DNA of 64,000 bases from Hepsetus odoe (GCA_017165825.1 CM029367.1:6094223-6158222), one strand, 5' to 3'; counted from the stretch's first letter, positions 22,511 through 33,480 are shown. Made by a program: numbers and translations. Notes: generated by a model not told the origin, from the sequence alone.

Positions 22511-23062
22511 ATCGGTGCATGAACAGAAGAATCCTCTATGGGGGAGAAAAAAAAAATAATCTGAAGCACACTCAAAGAATTTAATGAGCCTCTGGATGTA
22601 ATACTTTTAATTGCTGTACCATATCACTAAGTTTGACAATGGTATAGTTCTCTTGTTTGGTTCTCCTCCTTGTTGGCTGAAGCTGTGTTGACTTTTCAAT
22701 CAGTCAAAATACAAAACAGAGCTACGAGTAAGAGTAATTCAAACAGGTTTAAAATTTAATTAAAATTATACAAGTATATAAGTATATGTAATATATGTAG
22801 TACTGTGTCTTCTTCCAGTTAGCTGTTGGAACATTAGAATGTTTGGTTCAGAATGTTTGGGTTTGAATCGATTCTTCATGTGTTGTTTTTATTCTAAAAC
22901 TTATATCTAATGACATCACAACTTTGCTAAGCAACTTCAGAATGTTTGATTTTGAAAAGAAAGTGCTTGGAGTTCAGTTTTGTTGCTGACAAGCTCAGAA
23001 CTAGACACGTGAGATTTGCTCTGTGATTTAAACCACTGATTTATTCAATTTCATCTGAAACC
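22511..23062. other. upstream region of the four-exon gene
   Basis: AT-rich. An E-box core CACGTG lies at 23006-23011 and an in-frame stop (TGA, 23024-23026) precedes the ATG of the gene. No clear TATA box or CpG island was seen, so the transcription start cannot be placed. Confidence 0.35.
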
Positions 23063-24414
23063 ATGAGTTTCTGTGACCAGAGATTTATCCATCCCTCGAT
23101 ATTGCAAGGACAGCACTTCTTTATCGAGAGGGCACCTGAATTCATCCCGCATGGTATGAAAACGTTTTGAACATAGCTAAAACATGGATGAAGGAATCTG
23201 TTTACATTTAATTGTAAGCATAATGTGCCAAACCTCAACTGTAGTCATTGCACCGCCACTCATTTTAATGATTATATAAAATGTCTGACCAATTTTAAGT
23301 GACGCTGATGAGACACAAACAAGTGTTTATCCAGTTTTGCTAGTGCATGTAGCTTCAGACTCTACATACTACATACTTCCAAAAAAATCACCATGGCAAC
23401 AGCTGGTAATTGTGCCATCAAGGACACTTACAATTTAATTACTGTATTCAAGGGCTATAGTTATAGGCAGTTATAATCAGGTGGCAGAAAAGATGCAGCT
23501 GGGCTTTAGCATGAAGCTATGAATGGTTTGAAGGGTTAACACATTTTTTTAATTCTTGTTAGGCAATCCTTATGTGCCCCCTGGATATGCCCATGTGCCT
23601 GCTCTAGCTGGCATAATAAACATCATGCCACCTGCAGGTTAGTGTTGCCTTCTACCGTTTCATTCACTCTTATTACCATATTTTATATATCACCACAATA
23701 TGATGGGACCTGCCATCTTCTAGTCAATTAATGACTTAGCCAGTATTATTAAAGTGCGTGCTACTAAAAAATGTTTTTGAATGTAATATGTATGGGATTT
23801 TCCAGGTATACCCACGGTGGTCAGCCATTTTCCAGTTGCTGAGGGAATTGTATTCATCACACCACCTTCAGGTTAGACACTTTTTCAGTTAGAAAGTAGT
23901 AGTGTTAGCAATATAAATCACTTAGAAACCACATTTAATGTACCAAAAGCTTTAATATCAAAAGTGAAATGTTTCTTATGACAACAGTGATATGGTTGAT
24001 GCAGTATAGGGCTGAGAGAAAGATCTAATGCCTTCATTTAAATTACACTGTTTTGCCTGTACAGCTCTCAGTGCTTGGCACCCTGTGCAGCCCCAAAGTA
24101 TTGATGCCGCTTATCATCATGAAGTCCACAGGCAGTGGTTACTTCAGAACTACAATGAACACCTATTTTACCAACAACAAATGCTAACAGCCTGGCAGAT
24201 GGCCCACCAGCAACATCTGGCTGAAATCCATGCCAGGCAGATGGAGAATAGGGCTGCAGGGAGACCTCAGGTGGACTCCAGACAGCAGACAGACAAACCT
24301 GATGCTGTGATTGACCAGAATGGAGAAATTACCTTCTCAGAGGAAGTTATAGACATGCTTGAAGCAGTTCCGAACATTTTGGATGTAGCTCAAGAAATGG
24401 GTTTCTCAACCTGA
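23063..24414 (+). CDS. four-exon gene for an unrecognised 193-residue protein
   Basis: Coding exons are 23063-23153, 23563-23637, 23806-23871 and 24065-24414; introns are 409, 168 and 193 bp. Every intron starts GT, ends AG and is phase 1, and the two internal exons (75 and 66 bp) keep frame. The ATG is in good context (AAACCATGA) and follows an in-frame stop. Residues 1-90 are hydrophobic and rich in Pro, Val and Ile, without a signal peptide or clear membrane span (FIPHGNPYVPPGYAHVP crosses the first junction). Residues 92-140 look like one long Gln/His-rich helix (YHHEVHRQWLLQNYNEH, then FYQQQMLTAWQM). Residues 141-158 are polar, and 165-191 form an acidic possible helix (GEITFSEEVIDMLEAVPNIL). 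I do not recognise the family. The layout suggests a small soluble adaptor or regulatory protein, but no function is assigned. Untranslated exons further upstream cannot be excluded. Confidence 0.82.
23387..23400 (+). promoter_or_regulatory. RFX X-box-like motif in intron 1
   Basis: ATCACCATGGCAAC matches the RFX X-box pattern (GTnnCC-AT-GGnAAC) except for the first base. It lies in the first intron, about 320 bp after the ATG. RFX factors control ciliary and other genes, but one motif in an intron is weak evidence. Confidence 0.3.
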
Positions 24415-24546
24415 GTAGCCTGGAATTTTTGGAATTGTGTTGAAACTTAATACATTCATAGGACTGTTAAGTTTCCTTTCTTTTTCTTTTTTTTTCATTT
24501 TACTTCCATGTGATTTTTTATGCTGTATTGTAATAATATTATTGTG

Positions 24547-24552
24547 ATTAAA
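24547..24552 (+). terminator. polyadenylation signal ATTAAA
   Basis: The common variant signal ATTAAA lies 133 bp after the stop codon, followed by T-rich sequence (TTTGCTTTG, then TCTTGTTCTCTTTTTT). This fits a short 3-prime UTR for the four-exon gene. Confidence 0.55.
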
Positions 24553-24570
24553 TTTGCTTTGTAAATAACT

Positions 24571-25849
24571 TAATCTTGTTCTCTTTTTTAGTGTGTTATA
24601 AAAGAAGGTTTTACCATATTTATTCAACTAGTTGGTTGAGTAGTGTAAATATATGCAGAATATTATATTTTTAACATTAACATTTGTTGAATGTTAATGT
24701 GGACTGAAGTTGATGTCTTGAAGCCTTATGAATCCTGCCGTAGAGTAAAGTGTTATTATATTTCCTCGTTAAATTATCAGCAACACATATAGGGGATTTA
24801 CTAAGATCTTATTTGTTATTCATTAACAATTAAGACACTTCTAAATGGACCGTCTGCAATGCCAGTGGTTTAGTTTGACTCCTGATGATCCCAGATAATC
24901 CAGGTTCTAGGTAGTGACTGGAATTTATTTCTGTACTCATTAATATGGATTTAATAAGCCACTGATTCTGATTCACAATTTCAGTAAATTCATATTGTGT
25001 TTTGATACAACTGGGTAGTCTTGTAGTCCTATTGGTTCTAGATAACATCAAGTGGTATTGGCGGTTATTCGCAGAGCTAGTCACTAATACTTTAATCACT
25101 GTTTAATCACTATCTGAACACATCACGGCAGCATTTAGTTTAAGAATTACATCTACATGGCAATGCAGCACAAAGAATGTGTCAAAACAATCATAAAGGC
25201 AAAAAAAAAGGATCATAAAGTAGCCTGACCACTTTGTTTGATCGTTGAACAGTGGCTAACAAAGAGTGGGATGATAGAGGAGGTGGTGAAAACAGCCTGT
25301 CAAAAAGCTACTTCTCTTACAAAAAGACTCGGCTATCGTCAGTGACCTCTTCACATTAAGGCATACTCTGTTGAAAGATGGATCACCCACTATCAGGTCC
25401 TGTCATGGTGTCAACAAAAATGGCCTTGAAGGGAATTGTCTGTGGCACATGAACAACTGGAAGGATCCATTCAGGTAAAGTGACAAGAAGAACCTTAACT
25501 CATCAAAAGGTCACTAGGATTCCACAGACAAAGTCAAGAGTCATTAGGAATGTGCATGGGTAGTGAAGTACCCGGTTAACCTTTGAAAGAGCCAGAATTC
25601 ACCACAAAGTACCATTTAGTTACATTCAGTCGTAGGAGGATGATGAGCATTTAAAAGCCAGTGAAATTATACTTTTTCTGTTGGACCAGGACTGTCAAAT
25701 TACATTAGATTTGCAATTAAGGACATTTATTACATTTCACTTTGTATTACTTGAACAGCAAGAACTTGAACAGCTGAAAAAATTTCCAAAAACAAAAAAA
25801 AAAGTGAGAATGAAATGAGATGGCTCTAGCACAGTAACAGAGATTAGCT
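24571..25849. other. noncoding DNA, nothing recognised
   Basis: AT-rich unique-looking sequence. Short ORFs lack splice or domain support. Confidence 0.4.
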
Positions 25850-26330
25850 GTGATTAGTCGACATTTTTCTTTTTGTGAACCTTGTCTTGATCTCCAAGTC
25901 CATTTAAATGACACTAATGCACCTCAGTTGGCAGTGTCACCCGCTAATAACCGGGAGGTCAGCTCCAAAATCCAGTTTTCCACTATTGCACTTTTGTTCC
26001 TATTCCATTTGCCACTTTCATTGTGTTTTATCATATTAGGTTTAATGACTTCATCCACAGTTACAACAGATTTATTTCAAAAGGCTGAGAAATGGACAAT
26101 TTCTCTTTGTTGCACATGACTGGGACAATCTCTAATGGGAAACGAAGTCATTCAGAGTCACAGTGTGGCTTGTGGAGAGACTAATGAAGTGGAATTAAAT
26201 TGGAAATATTTTCCTTTCATTGTTCCAGGCTTTAGCACTGATGTGCAGTTCAGAGCAGTCCTATGTCGTGCTACGGACTGACAGAAATATGACAGCTCTT
26301 TATACTGGCCTCAACCTTGAAAAGTACCTG
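25850..26330. promoter_or_regulatory. candidate conserved noncoding element
   Basis: Complex, moderately GC-balanced sequence with CCATTTAAATGACACTAATG, GCTAATAACCGGGAGGTCAG and AATTAAATTGGAAATATTTT. The homeodomain-type ATTA/TAAT cores are embedded in non-repetitive sequence. The 89-codon ORF here has no supporting motif. Confidence 0.28.
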
Positions 26331-26753
26331 GTACGGCATAACCTTACAATAGATTCCCAAAGGCTTTAAGTGGGTACACATGGACGGAGGTAAAACAGGC
26401 ATTACCCATACGTCCAAACTTCCTGCACAGATTGATCACTTCATATTGGCTGTAAAAGAACCAAAAAGTGGCCAGTGAGGAACAAAGCAAGGAATTCCCC
26501 TTATAATGTAAGAGAGGGCTGCTCCTTACACTGCTTCTTGCCTCATGCCTCTACTTATCTTCTAGCTTTAATGCAAATAAGCCATCTTTTGCTTTAAAAA
26601 GAAAGAAAAAAAAATCAAGAGAAGCTGCTTTCAAAACAGAAAAGCTGTAAATGGAAAAGAAGAAGGAATATGGGTCTGAGAGTGTGGACAAGAAGAGTCA
26701 ACTCCAAAAAGCAAGGATGAGAAAGCAAAAAAAAACCAAAAAAAAACAGAAGG

Positions 26754-26756
<3 letters not shown>
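26331..26756. other. noncoding DNA, nothing recognised
   Basis: Transition from unique sequence into purine-rich DNA. Confidence 0.4.
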
Positions 26757-26807
<51 letters not shown>

Positions 26808-26830
26808 GAAGGAGAGAGAGAGAGACAGAG
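26757..26830. repeat. (GA)n microsatellite
   Basis: About 35 GA dinucleotides with few interruptions. ORFs on both strands here are artefacts (Glu/Arg or Ser/Leu runs). Confidence 0.95.
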
Positions 26831-26959
26831 AGTCATTATTCTGTGAGGGAACAGAGGAAGAGGAGAGAAAAGGTGAGGTGAAGACAGGAAGATATAGGGG
26901 AGAGCGAGAGAAATCTGAGCTTGCAGTTGGAGAAATGTGTCTCCAGGCTCATAGACACA

Positions 26960-27400
26960 TAACAGTTCTGCTTCGGAGCCCCCATTACCCATTCTAGGGC
27001 CATCTTCATCCCAGCCTACTCGGCTGGGGCCACGGCAAGGTGACGGAAAGGAGAGAAAATTCAGAAAAATAATTGGAAGGTCAGGTTTGATAATGGCCAC
27101 TCGAGCAGAAAAACAAGCCCTTAATTGGTGCGAGGGCCATTTGGTGAGTTTTCAAGGTAAAGTGTGAAAGTATTCATTATCTCCCTGGCTTGCTCACATT
27201 CCTCTCAGCCTGAGAGGGATTGCACCCAGGTCCAGCATGGCCGCATGGCCACAGCCCCTTTGCACAGGCTTTTGCTAAGACATGTGCTCCTGTACTAATG
27301 AGCCGGGAAAAGACCATTATGGCAGACATTTAGCTAACTGCTAATGCCACAGGAACAGAGACTTTGGCATAAGCGGATAATGTGCCTCTAATAGGAAGCA
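26960..27400. promoter_or_regulatory. strong candidate conserved noncoding element
   Basis: About 400 bp of non-repetitive, mixed-composition sequence after the GA tract. Words include AAAATAATTGGAAGGTCAGG, CCCTTAATTGGTGCGAGGGC, GTACTAATGAGCCGGGAAAA and AGCTAACTGCTAATGCC. Several TAAT/ATTA cores are spaced through it and no frame is open throughout. It resembles a developmental enhancer. Confidence 0.35.
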
Positions 27401-28840
27401 CAGAAGGAAGGAAGCAATAAGAAAAGAATAAAAGTGACATCTAGGCTTGCGTAACATGCAATAAAAAAAATGGTGAGTGAGGCACAAACAAGGCTAGTAA
27501 AAATTGAATCTAGTTCCTATATTGCTATTCCTTACAGGCTAAAAAAAAAAAAAAAAACAGCAAGTGATAATCCATCTCCACCAAAAACTATTTAGGAAGC
27601 GACATGTATAAAACAAAGTGCACATTTAAAGCAATCCTGGTATCCCCAATTTTGTACAGTTGTTTGTTTTGTTTTGTTTTTTTAGATGCAAATGCAAACA
27701 TCTGGACTCCTAATTCCTGCATGAGAGACTGCAATAAGCTATTACAATCATTATGTTATGTTACACACATAGCACACAAATACAGATTCCCTGAATATTT
27801 GCATGGGGAACTTGTGAAACATTAAGTCAAAAGTTTGAACCCTTGTGTATGATGCTCTCTGAAGCTTATGCAGAACCATGTAAAGTAAGTTATCAGTTGC
27901 TAGTGATGCTACTGCTCTAAAATGTATTTTATTGGTGCTTGTGGCAGCCAATTTTCACTGTCCAGCAGTGAGAAAGATTGTTGAATGAGTGTTGCATACT
28001 CATTCTATGCATTCTGTTTCATTCTTTTTTCACTGCTTATTTAGTTGCATTGCTTGAGTTGGGAAATTGATAAACTATACTAGCTTTCCATGATCAAGAT
28101 CACAGAGTAAATGTAAAAGGTAGGAACCTGAATCCTGCCACTACATTCTTAATTCTTGGCTATCAGGGTCTGTGATGATCGCTGGACTTGAGCAAACATG
28201 GAAGTCTTTCACCAAACAGCCTAGATCTGTACCCAAAAAAATGGCCTCATGAAATTATCTTGTACACCAAGCTGTAAATATGAGTTCTAGTTCTCACCCG
28301 CAAAAGAAATCCCATTTACCACCCGGTGGGACGAGCGCTACTGCAGGGCCACATCTCAAAGCAGATAAACAGCTGTGTGCATTGGTCTGCAGCACTCCAC
28401 ATATCCACATAAGCATGGAGAGCCCTCTGAGGACACAATTTACACAAGCAGTCTTGCTCATCTGATTAGAATGGACGATGCTATGAAAGCATCTGGTTCC
28501 TCAACAGGAAATTTAGGTAAACACTCCAGTCTCAGCTTGAGAATAACCTTTTTAAGGCCTGAAGCAAACCATGTGGATAAGATGCCCGTGTGGGGGTTTT
28601 CCAAAAAAATGAAACCACAGGATAGCTGTGTGACAGAGCGTCCCTTCCCAAAGGCACCTGAATATCAGGTGAGAATGTAAATCACAGCAGGTAGTGTATT
28701 GTTTTGCTCAGGGCAAACAAATCCAAACAGGTTCTCTTAATTCAGTCCAGACATGGGATATTATAGGTACATTAATTATATATTATTTTAACTAGTAGCC
28801 AGTCAGCCAGTTCATTTCAGGGCATATAGGATGCACTGTG

Positions 28841-28841
<1 letters not shown>
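27401..28841. other. noncoding DNA, nothing firm
   Basis: A poly(A) tract at 27541-27557 and an octamer-like ATTTGCAT near 27797. ORFs at 27604-27825 and 28280-28680 have no domain or exon signals. Confidence 0.4.

Positions 28842-28920
<79 letters not shown>
28842..28920. repeat. compound (TA)n(CA)n microsatellite
   Basis: About 26 TA dinucleotides, then about 14 CA dinucleotides, directly upstream of a dispersed repeat copy. Confidence 0.95.
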
Positions 28921-28934
28921 GTATCAGTTTACAT

Positions 28935-29130
28935 GAGTAGTTGGGTCCTGTCAGGTTCCTGACAAATATTAGCAACCTGATCTTCTGGAATCTTTTGCAT
29001 CTGTTTCTTCTCTGCATCCTGCCAGACTTTCTTCTGCTGAAATGATTGTTATGTTGGCCATTGAGTGGATTAACAGTCAAACAACTATCCTCTGAAGCTG
29101 GTCAGGTACAGGGACTGGACTGAAAATGAG
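28935..29130 (+). repeat. dispersed repeat E, copy 1
   Basis: Shares ordered words with 36300-36565: CTGATCTTCTGGAATC, TTTCTTCTCTGCATC, TTCTGCTGAAATGATTGTTATG and CTGGTCAGGTACAGGGACTGGACTG. Non-coding. The 3-prime terminus seen in copy 2 is absent here. Probably a nonautonomous DNA element. Confidence 0.7.
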
Positions 29131-29160
29131 AGCCAAACAGTTTCTTGCAAGCAAAATACA

Positions 29161-29311
29161 AAGAAATGAAAGTTTCCATCCATCCATTTTCTGCCGCTTG
29201 TCCCAAACGGGGTCGCGGGGGGTGCTGGCGTCCAACCCAGCGCACACAGGGCGAGGACGGGGGACGCACCCTGGACAGGTCGCCAGCCCATCGCAGGGAA
29301 GAAATGAAAGT
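29161..29311 (-). mobile_element. retroposon family C with 13-bp target-site duplication
   Basis: An insertion of 125 bp (29174-29298) lies between perfect 13-bp repeats, AAGAAATGAAAGT, at 29161-29173 and 29299-29311. The left edge has the (CCAT)n tail and the body reads GCCGCTTGTCCCAAACGG, GGTCGCGGGGGGTGCTGG, GTCCAACCCAGCGCACAC and CACCCTGGACAGGTCGCC. CpGs are well preserved compared with the 1575-1704 copy, so this is a younger insertion. It landed in the tail of the adjacent SINE B. Confidence 0.9.
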
Positions 29312-29552
29312 GAAAGTGACTATTCTTGTCCTTGTGAAACGCAACACAGCACAACACAATGAAATTCAACCGCTGCATTTCACCCATACACACATGCGCA
29401 GCAGGGGGCAGCTATTGGAAGCGCCCGGGGAGCAGTGATGCGGATGATACCTTGCTCAAGGGTACCTCAGGGAAACTTTCTGGTCTGGGATTCTAACCCA
29501 CTACCTTCTGATCCAGGGGCTGACTCCCTAACCACAAGGCCGCCGCTGCCCC
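29300..29552 (-). repeat. SINE family B, full length
   Basis: Reverse copy from tail GAAAGTGAAAGTGACTATTC to tRNA-like head TAACCACAAGGCCGCCGCTG. It has GCAGCAGGGGGCAGCTATTG and GGTACCTCAGGGAAACTTTC. The B box is degenerate (GGGATTCTAACCCACTACC). Directly followed by another copy. Confidence 0.92.
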
Positions 29553-29792
29553 TAAAAGTGAAAGTTACTATTCTTGTCATTGTGAAACACAATGAGCCAT
29601 AACGAAATTCAACTTCTGCATTTTACCAATACACACTGTGCAGCAGGGGGCCAGCTATTGAAAGCACCCAGGGATCAGTGATGGGGACGGTACCTTGCTC
29701 AAGGGTACCTCAGGGCAACCTAATGGCCTGGGATTCTAACCCACTACCTTCTGATCCTGGGGCCGACTCCCTAACCACTAGGCCACCACTGC
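29553..29792 (-). repeat. SINE family B, second tandem copy
   Basis: Begins immediately after the previous copy with TAAAAGTGAAAGTTACTATT and ends CTAACCACTAGGCCACCACTG. Same orientation and the same GGGATTCTAACCCACTACC variant, so the two copies share a subfamily or arose as a dimer. Confidence 0.92.
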
Positions 29793-30199
29793 AGCATTTG
29801 CACATTCATGAGGGGTCTTCACATCTTATCACTGGTTCTAAGAGCGACGTGTTAGAGGATCAACATGTCAATTAATATTTTATTTATAATTTATTAAAAC
29901 TCACCATAGCAGTCCTTAAGATTTTAGACTGCTTTTACTTAAAATACTGTAAATAAACATAATGAAAAACTGTGTAAAACATACAACTACTGCTACTACT
30001 ACTACTGTAACGATACCTCTGCCAGATACAAAAGTTGGAAAAACTTTTGGCCTATAATTTTGTATTCAATATTATAATTATTAGTGGTTTGCCTTCTAGA
30101 TATCATTCAAAATGCACAGCCTAGGCTAAAGCTAGTTGTGTTACAGTGAAGCTAGAAGCTTCTATAAAAAAACAAACAAAGAAAGAAAAAAAACAACAA
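29793..30199. other. noncoding DNA, nothing recognised
   Basis: AT-rich, with a short (TAC)n run near 29988-30007 and A-rich tracts near 30168-30200. Confidence 0.4.
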
Positions 30200-30520
30200 A
30201 CTTCCTTTGATCCTGCTTGGTGGCCCACTTTCCCCGACATTAAGGTCAGTCAGCAATTTAAAATCCGTTGCATTCTGCTTTGCTTGGGCTGAATGCAGAT
30301 ATCATGATGAAGACATGGTGTTGTAGATGTTAAGATTTGGTCAAGAGTTTAGCTCTTGTGTATCACATCCAAAAGGCGAAAGCAGTTTTCGGGGCCGTGA
30401 ACGAGAGCTACGTTTACCACCTATGATTGACACAAAAGGACTTCCATTATGCTCTCTGGGAAAGCAATGCTAATGAGGAGTCACCTCAAAGCCCCAGGCA
30501 CTCTAGACTATACACCACAT
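30200..30520. promoter_or_regulatory. candidate conserved element with PBX/MEIS-type site
   Basis: Complex sequence with a perfect TGATTGACA (30424-30432), the composite PBX-MEIS/PREP site, and GCAATGCTAATGAGGAGTCA nearby. No reading frame supports coding. Regulatory function is inference. Confidence 0.33.
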
Positions 30521-32507
30521 CCTTACTGGTCATTCTGACCACCCACATCTCTAAGAGCTGCTCAGTGGTCTTACTGCAGGTAGTGTGAAACTGACAGAGA
30601 GAGGTAGACTCTCAGGTAGTAAGCACAACCTGGTCATAGAAACAAGCTAAGCTTAGAAATGACATTTGTCTCTAAGCTCCAGTAGCAATGCTGATGTCGC
30701 AGAGCTGCATTTTTTGGGAAGTGTAAAATAAATAGACACTGAAAATATGTCTCATAAAAAATAAGACCACACACTCTCATTAAGACTTCTGTCTGGTATT
30801 GATTAACTGCCTATACTTTAAGGAGCATAGAAAGAAAGCTGTGTGTGTCTGCCGGCTATAACACAAGAGGAACCTACCCTGGACAAAACAGACAAATATC
30901 TATTGGATTTATATCAGATCACTAGCACCACTCCACCACATCCCAAGGGTAACAGATGGAGCACAGTGACTACTGACTGCAGTCCCACTTTTCCCAGCAA
31001 TTAGCCGAGTCTCCCCAAATATGAAATCAAAGAGAGGGGCTGTATTTTACATAAATGGTTCATCCTTATACACATTCATACATCCTCTTTATAAATATTT
31101 TCTTAATAGAAAAAGTCACCTGAGATCTGCTCATCCTTGCTATTTCAGTGATACTATGGCAGTAGTGATACAAAATATGGCCATGCCAATAAAGCTTAGT
31201 AAATTGAGCTGAACTGAAGAAGAGAGGGAGTGAAAGAGCGAATGTTGTGTGGGGTGGGGAGCAGGAAGAAAACCTGTCACATTGATGAGTATGATTAGAG
31301 GAACTTGCACATAGGAGGCGTGAATACGTGCAGCCTGGATAATTGGTCTGGCAGTGACCCTTGTCATCAGTACACTGTAGCAATCCCTCTGAATTATAAG
31401 ACCATTCATTTAAATGCACTTCTGGAAGAATATTTGCAATGAAAGGGTAAGACTATGCTGATCTGAAACATGCAAAAAGAAGCATGCTGTGTTTGCAGCA
31501 ACACACTGAATCATCCCTGTTTTGACATTTAAACTGAGTGGAGAAAAGTATTAAAAAGTTAAGGAAAAGATTCAAAATAAAAATAAAAAAAGATAAAGCA
31601 AAGGCTTGGGAATAATTTTCACAGGCTGAAAAGATGAAGAAGGGCTCTCATACACCAAAACCAAGGAAAATACTGGCAGAAGGAACATTAAAAGTGGTTT
31701 ATGCCTCTTTTTGGACTAAAGCCAAGTATATCAACACTTTTTTTATCATTTGGAACCAGGAAAAGCCTGAAGCGGGCTGGTTGTACACTTAAAACATGGG
31801 TAGCAAGTTCTTTGGTCAAAGTTTTAAAATAAATGCTCTTGTTTGCGTTAATTAAGATCAAGCAAATCATCTGATGTCTATGGGGTGAGAAGCACTAATG
31901 AACCTTTAAGCTAATTGGTTTAACCCTTAGAAAACCCAGTGTGTTTAGGCCATGTTTTGCATTACTGTGTGGTTTTATGTCATTTTAAAAGGCATTAGGA
32001 ATGTGCAGCATAGAGTAGAGTGAATGCCAAATAAATATGTGGGAGTGCCAAACTAAACTTAGTGTACCAACTGAAGACTTGACCTTTGTGACATGCTCCC
32101 AGGATTCACACTGCAATAACGTCTTTAGGTTTGGGTTTACTTTTATTGAAGTAAATGTCCTCTTTCCTTCCAAGTTTTTATCCTATTAGAGAACACAAGA
32201 GAGGAAAAGTTAACCAATGAGAAATAAAAATAGCGAGAGAACCTGAAAACATGAATTCAGAAGAGGTACACTTGGTACATTGTTGTACCAGACCCCAGTG
32301 AAGGATCTGCTGGTAAATTTAATGGGTTGGTAAGTGGTAAATTATTCTCTATTGCTTACTTTAGCCAAGTTTTTTCCAGCCCTAAAGCATGGCAGTGTTT
32401 TCACTGTAAAATACTGCATAACCATTGGGTCTACTGAATTCCTGACAATACCAATGGAATCTGTGGCCGGGAGAGCTTAATCCAAGAGAGCTTAAACAGC
32501 CCTTCTT
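30521..32507. other. noncoding DNA, nothing firm
   Basis: Unique-looking sequence. 31220-31420 is somewhat more complex (GGAGGCGTGAATACGTGCAG), with overlapping minus-strand ORFs of 117 and 89 codons that lack domains. No repeat was recognised. Confidence 0.4.
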
Positions 32508-32585
32508 AATTAATAATTAATATAAAAATAATATAATTATTAATATATAATATATATTAACATACTCTAATTAATAATTAGATTT
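32508..32585. repeat. AT-only palindromic stretch
   Basis: TTAATTAATAATTAATATAA and CTAATTAATAATTAG bracket near-pure A/T sequence, giving hairpin potential. Confidence 0.8.
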
Positions 32586-32631
32586 AGAACCATGAGGCTT
32601 GTCTACAAGGCCAAACTGGACCTGTCACTAT

Positions 32632-32673
32632 GAAAAAAAAAAGAAAAAAAAAAGAAAAAAAAAAGAAAAAAAA
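32632..32673. repeat. (A9-10 G)n array
   Basis: Four runs of nine or ten A separated by single G residues, a minisatellite-like derivative of a poly(A) tract. Confidence 0.9.
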
Positions 32674-32999
32674 ATCAATGTAATTCTGTATTAGGGTTAA
32701 TCACCAATTTACTGTCTTTTAACACCACGGTATCATTAGCTGTTATCATTGGCATCAAGGTTGGCGTGCAGTTTGCCAATAGTCTTCATTGCAGATCTAG
32801 TCAATATGAAGAGTGCCTGTTGCATATTGGTGCAATGTCATAGCAGTTTGTTTCAGATGTTTCAGAAAGTAGAAAAGCAGACAAGCTCAGAATTGTTTAG
32901 AACAGGAGGAAGCAAGGACGCAATTTCTGAAAGTTATTAACTCAGTACAGGATGTAATGTTCAAAACTGAGCATAGCAACGAAATTACAATTGTGAGAT
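32674..32999. other. noncoding DNA, nothing recognised
   Basis: No feature beyond a 63-codon ORF without support. Confidence 0.4.
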
Positions 33000-33480
33000 T
33001 CAAAAGCAATAAGGATTTGAGGCTCATTCGAAGCACGGTGTGCTCACGCACTGACTGGCATTCCGGCGTCTAAATAAAAACAAGAAAGGATTGAATCAAT
33101 TTGCTGCCATAACAAGCTATCTTCGTGAAATGTCATAGAATGTCAAACAGGGAGAAGACGAGGGAAAAAAGGCATATAGGGCTATTCAAGTCTTTTAAAA
33201 GCAGGAGCCCTTGGGGTCTGCTCCCTCTCTCTTGTCAGATGACATGCTAGAGAGCACATTAAGAATTACATTCTCCATGGCCCAAAAGCTCTGATGACAG
33301 ATCCAGTACCTGCTTTTCAGAGGGGTTAATGTGTCTTCCTGTGCCTGAAGCCATTTTGCTAACCCACAGCTGGCATTTAGCTCTCTATGGGCCATTCCCC
33401 TCAGCGAGCCTGTCCTCACACACTCCCTCCACATCCCAGTCCGACTTGGATGGAAGCTGGTGTCGAGTGTGACAAAACAA
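33000..33480. promoter_or_regulatory. candidate conserved noncoding element
   Basis: From about 33190 to 33470 the sequence is GC-balanced and non-repetitive (for example AGCCATTTTGCTAACCCACA, GTGTCGAGTGTGACAAAACA). The 79-codon minus-strand ORF has no motif or splice context. Confidence 0.25.

Noticed and set aside
24028..24414. The 128-codon ORF starting ATG at 24028 as a single-exon gene
   Set aside because: Its first 12 codons are intron sequence ending in a TTTGCCTGTACAG acceptor. The four-exon model gives a better start context and coherent upstream protein.
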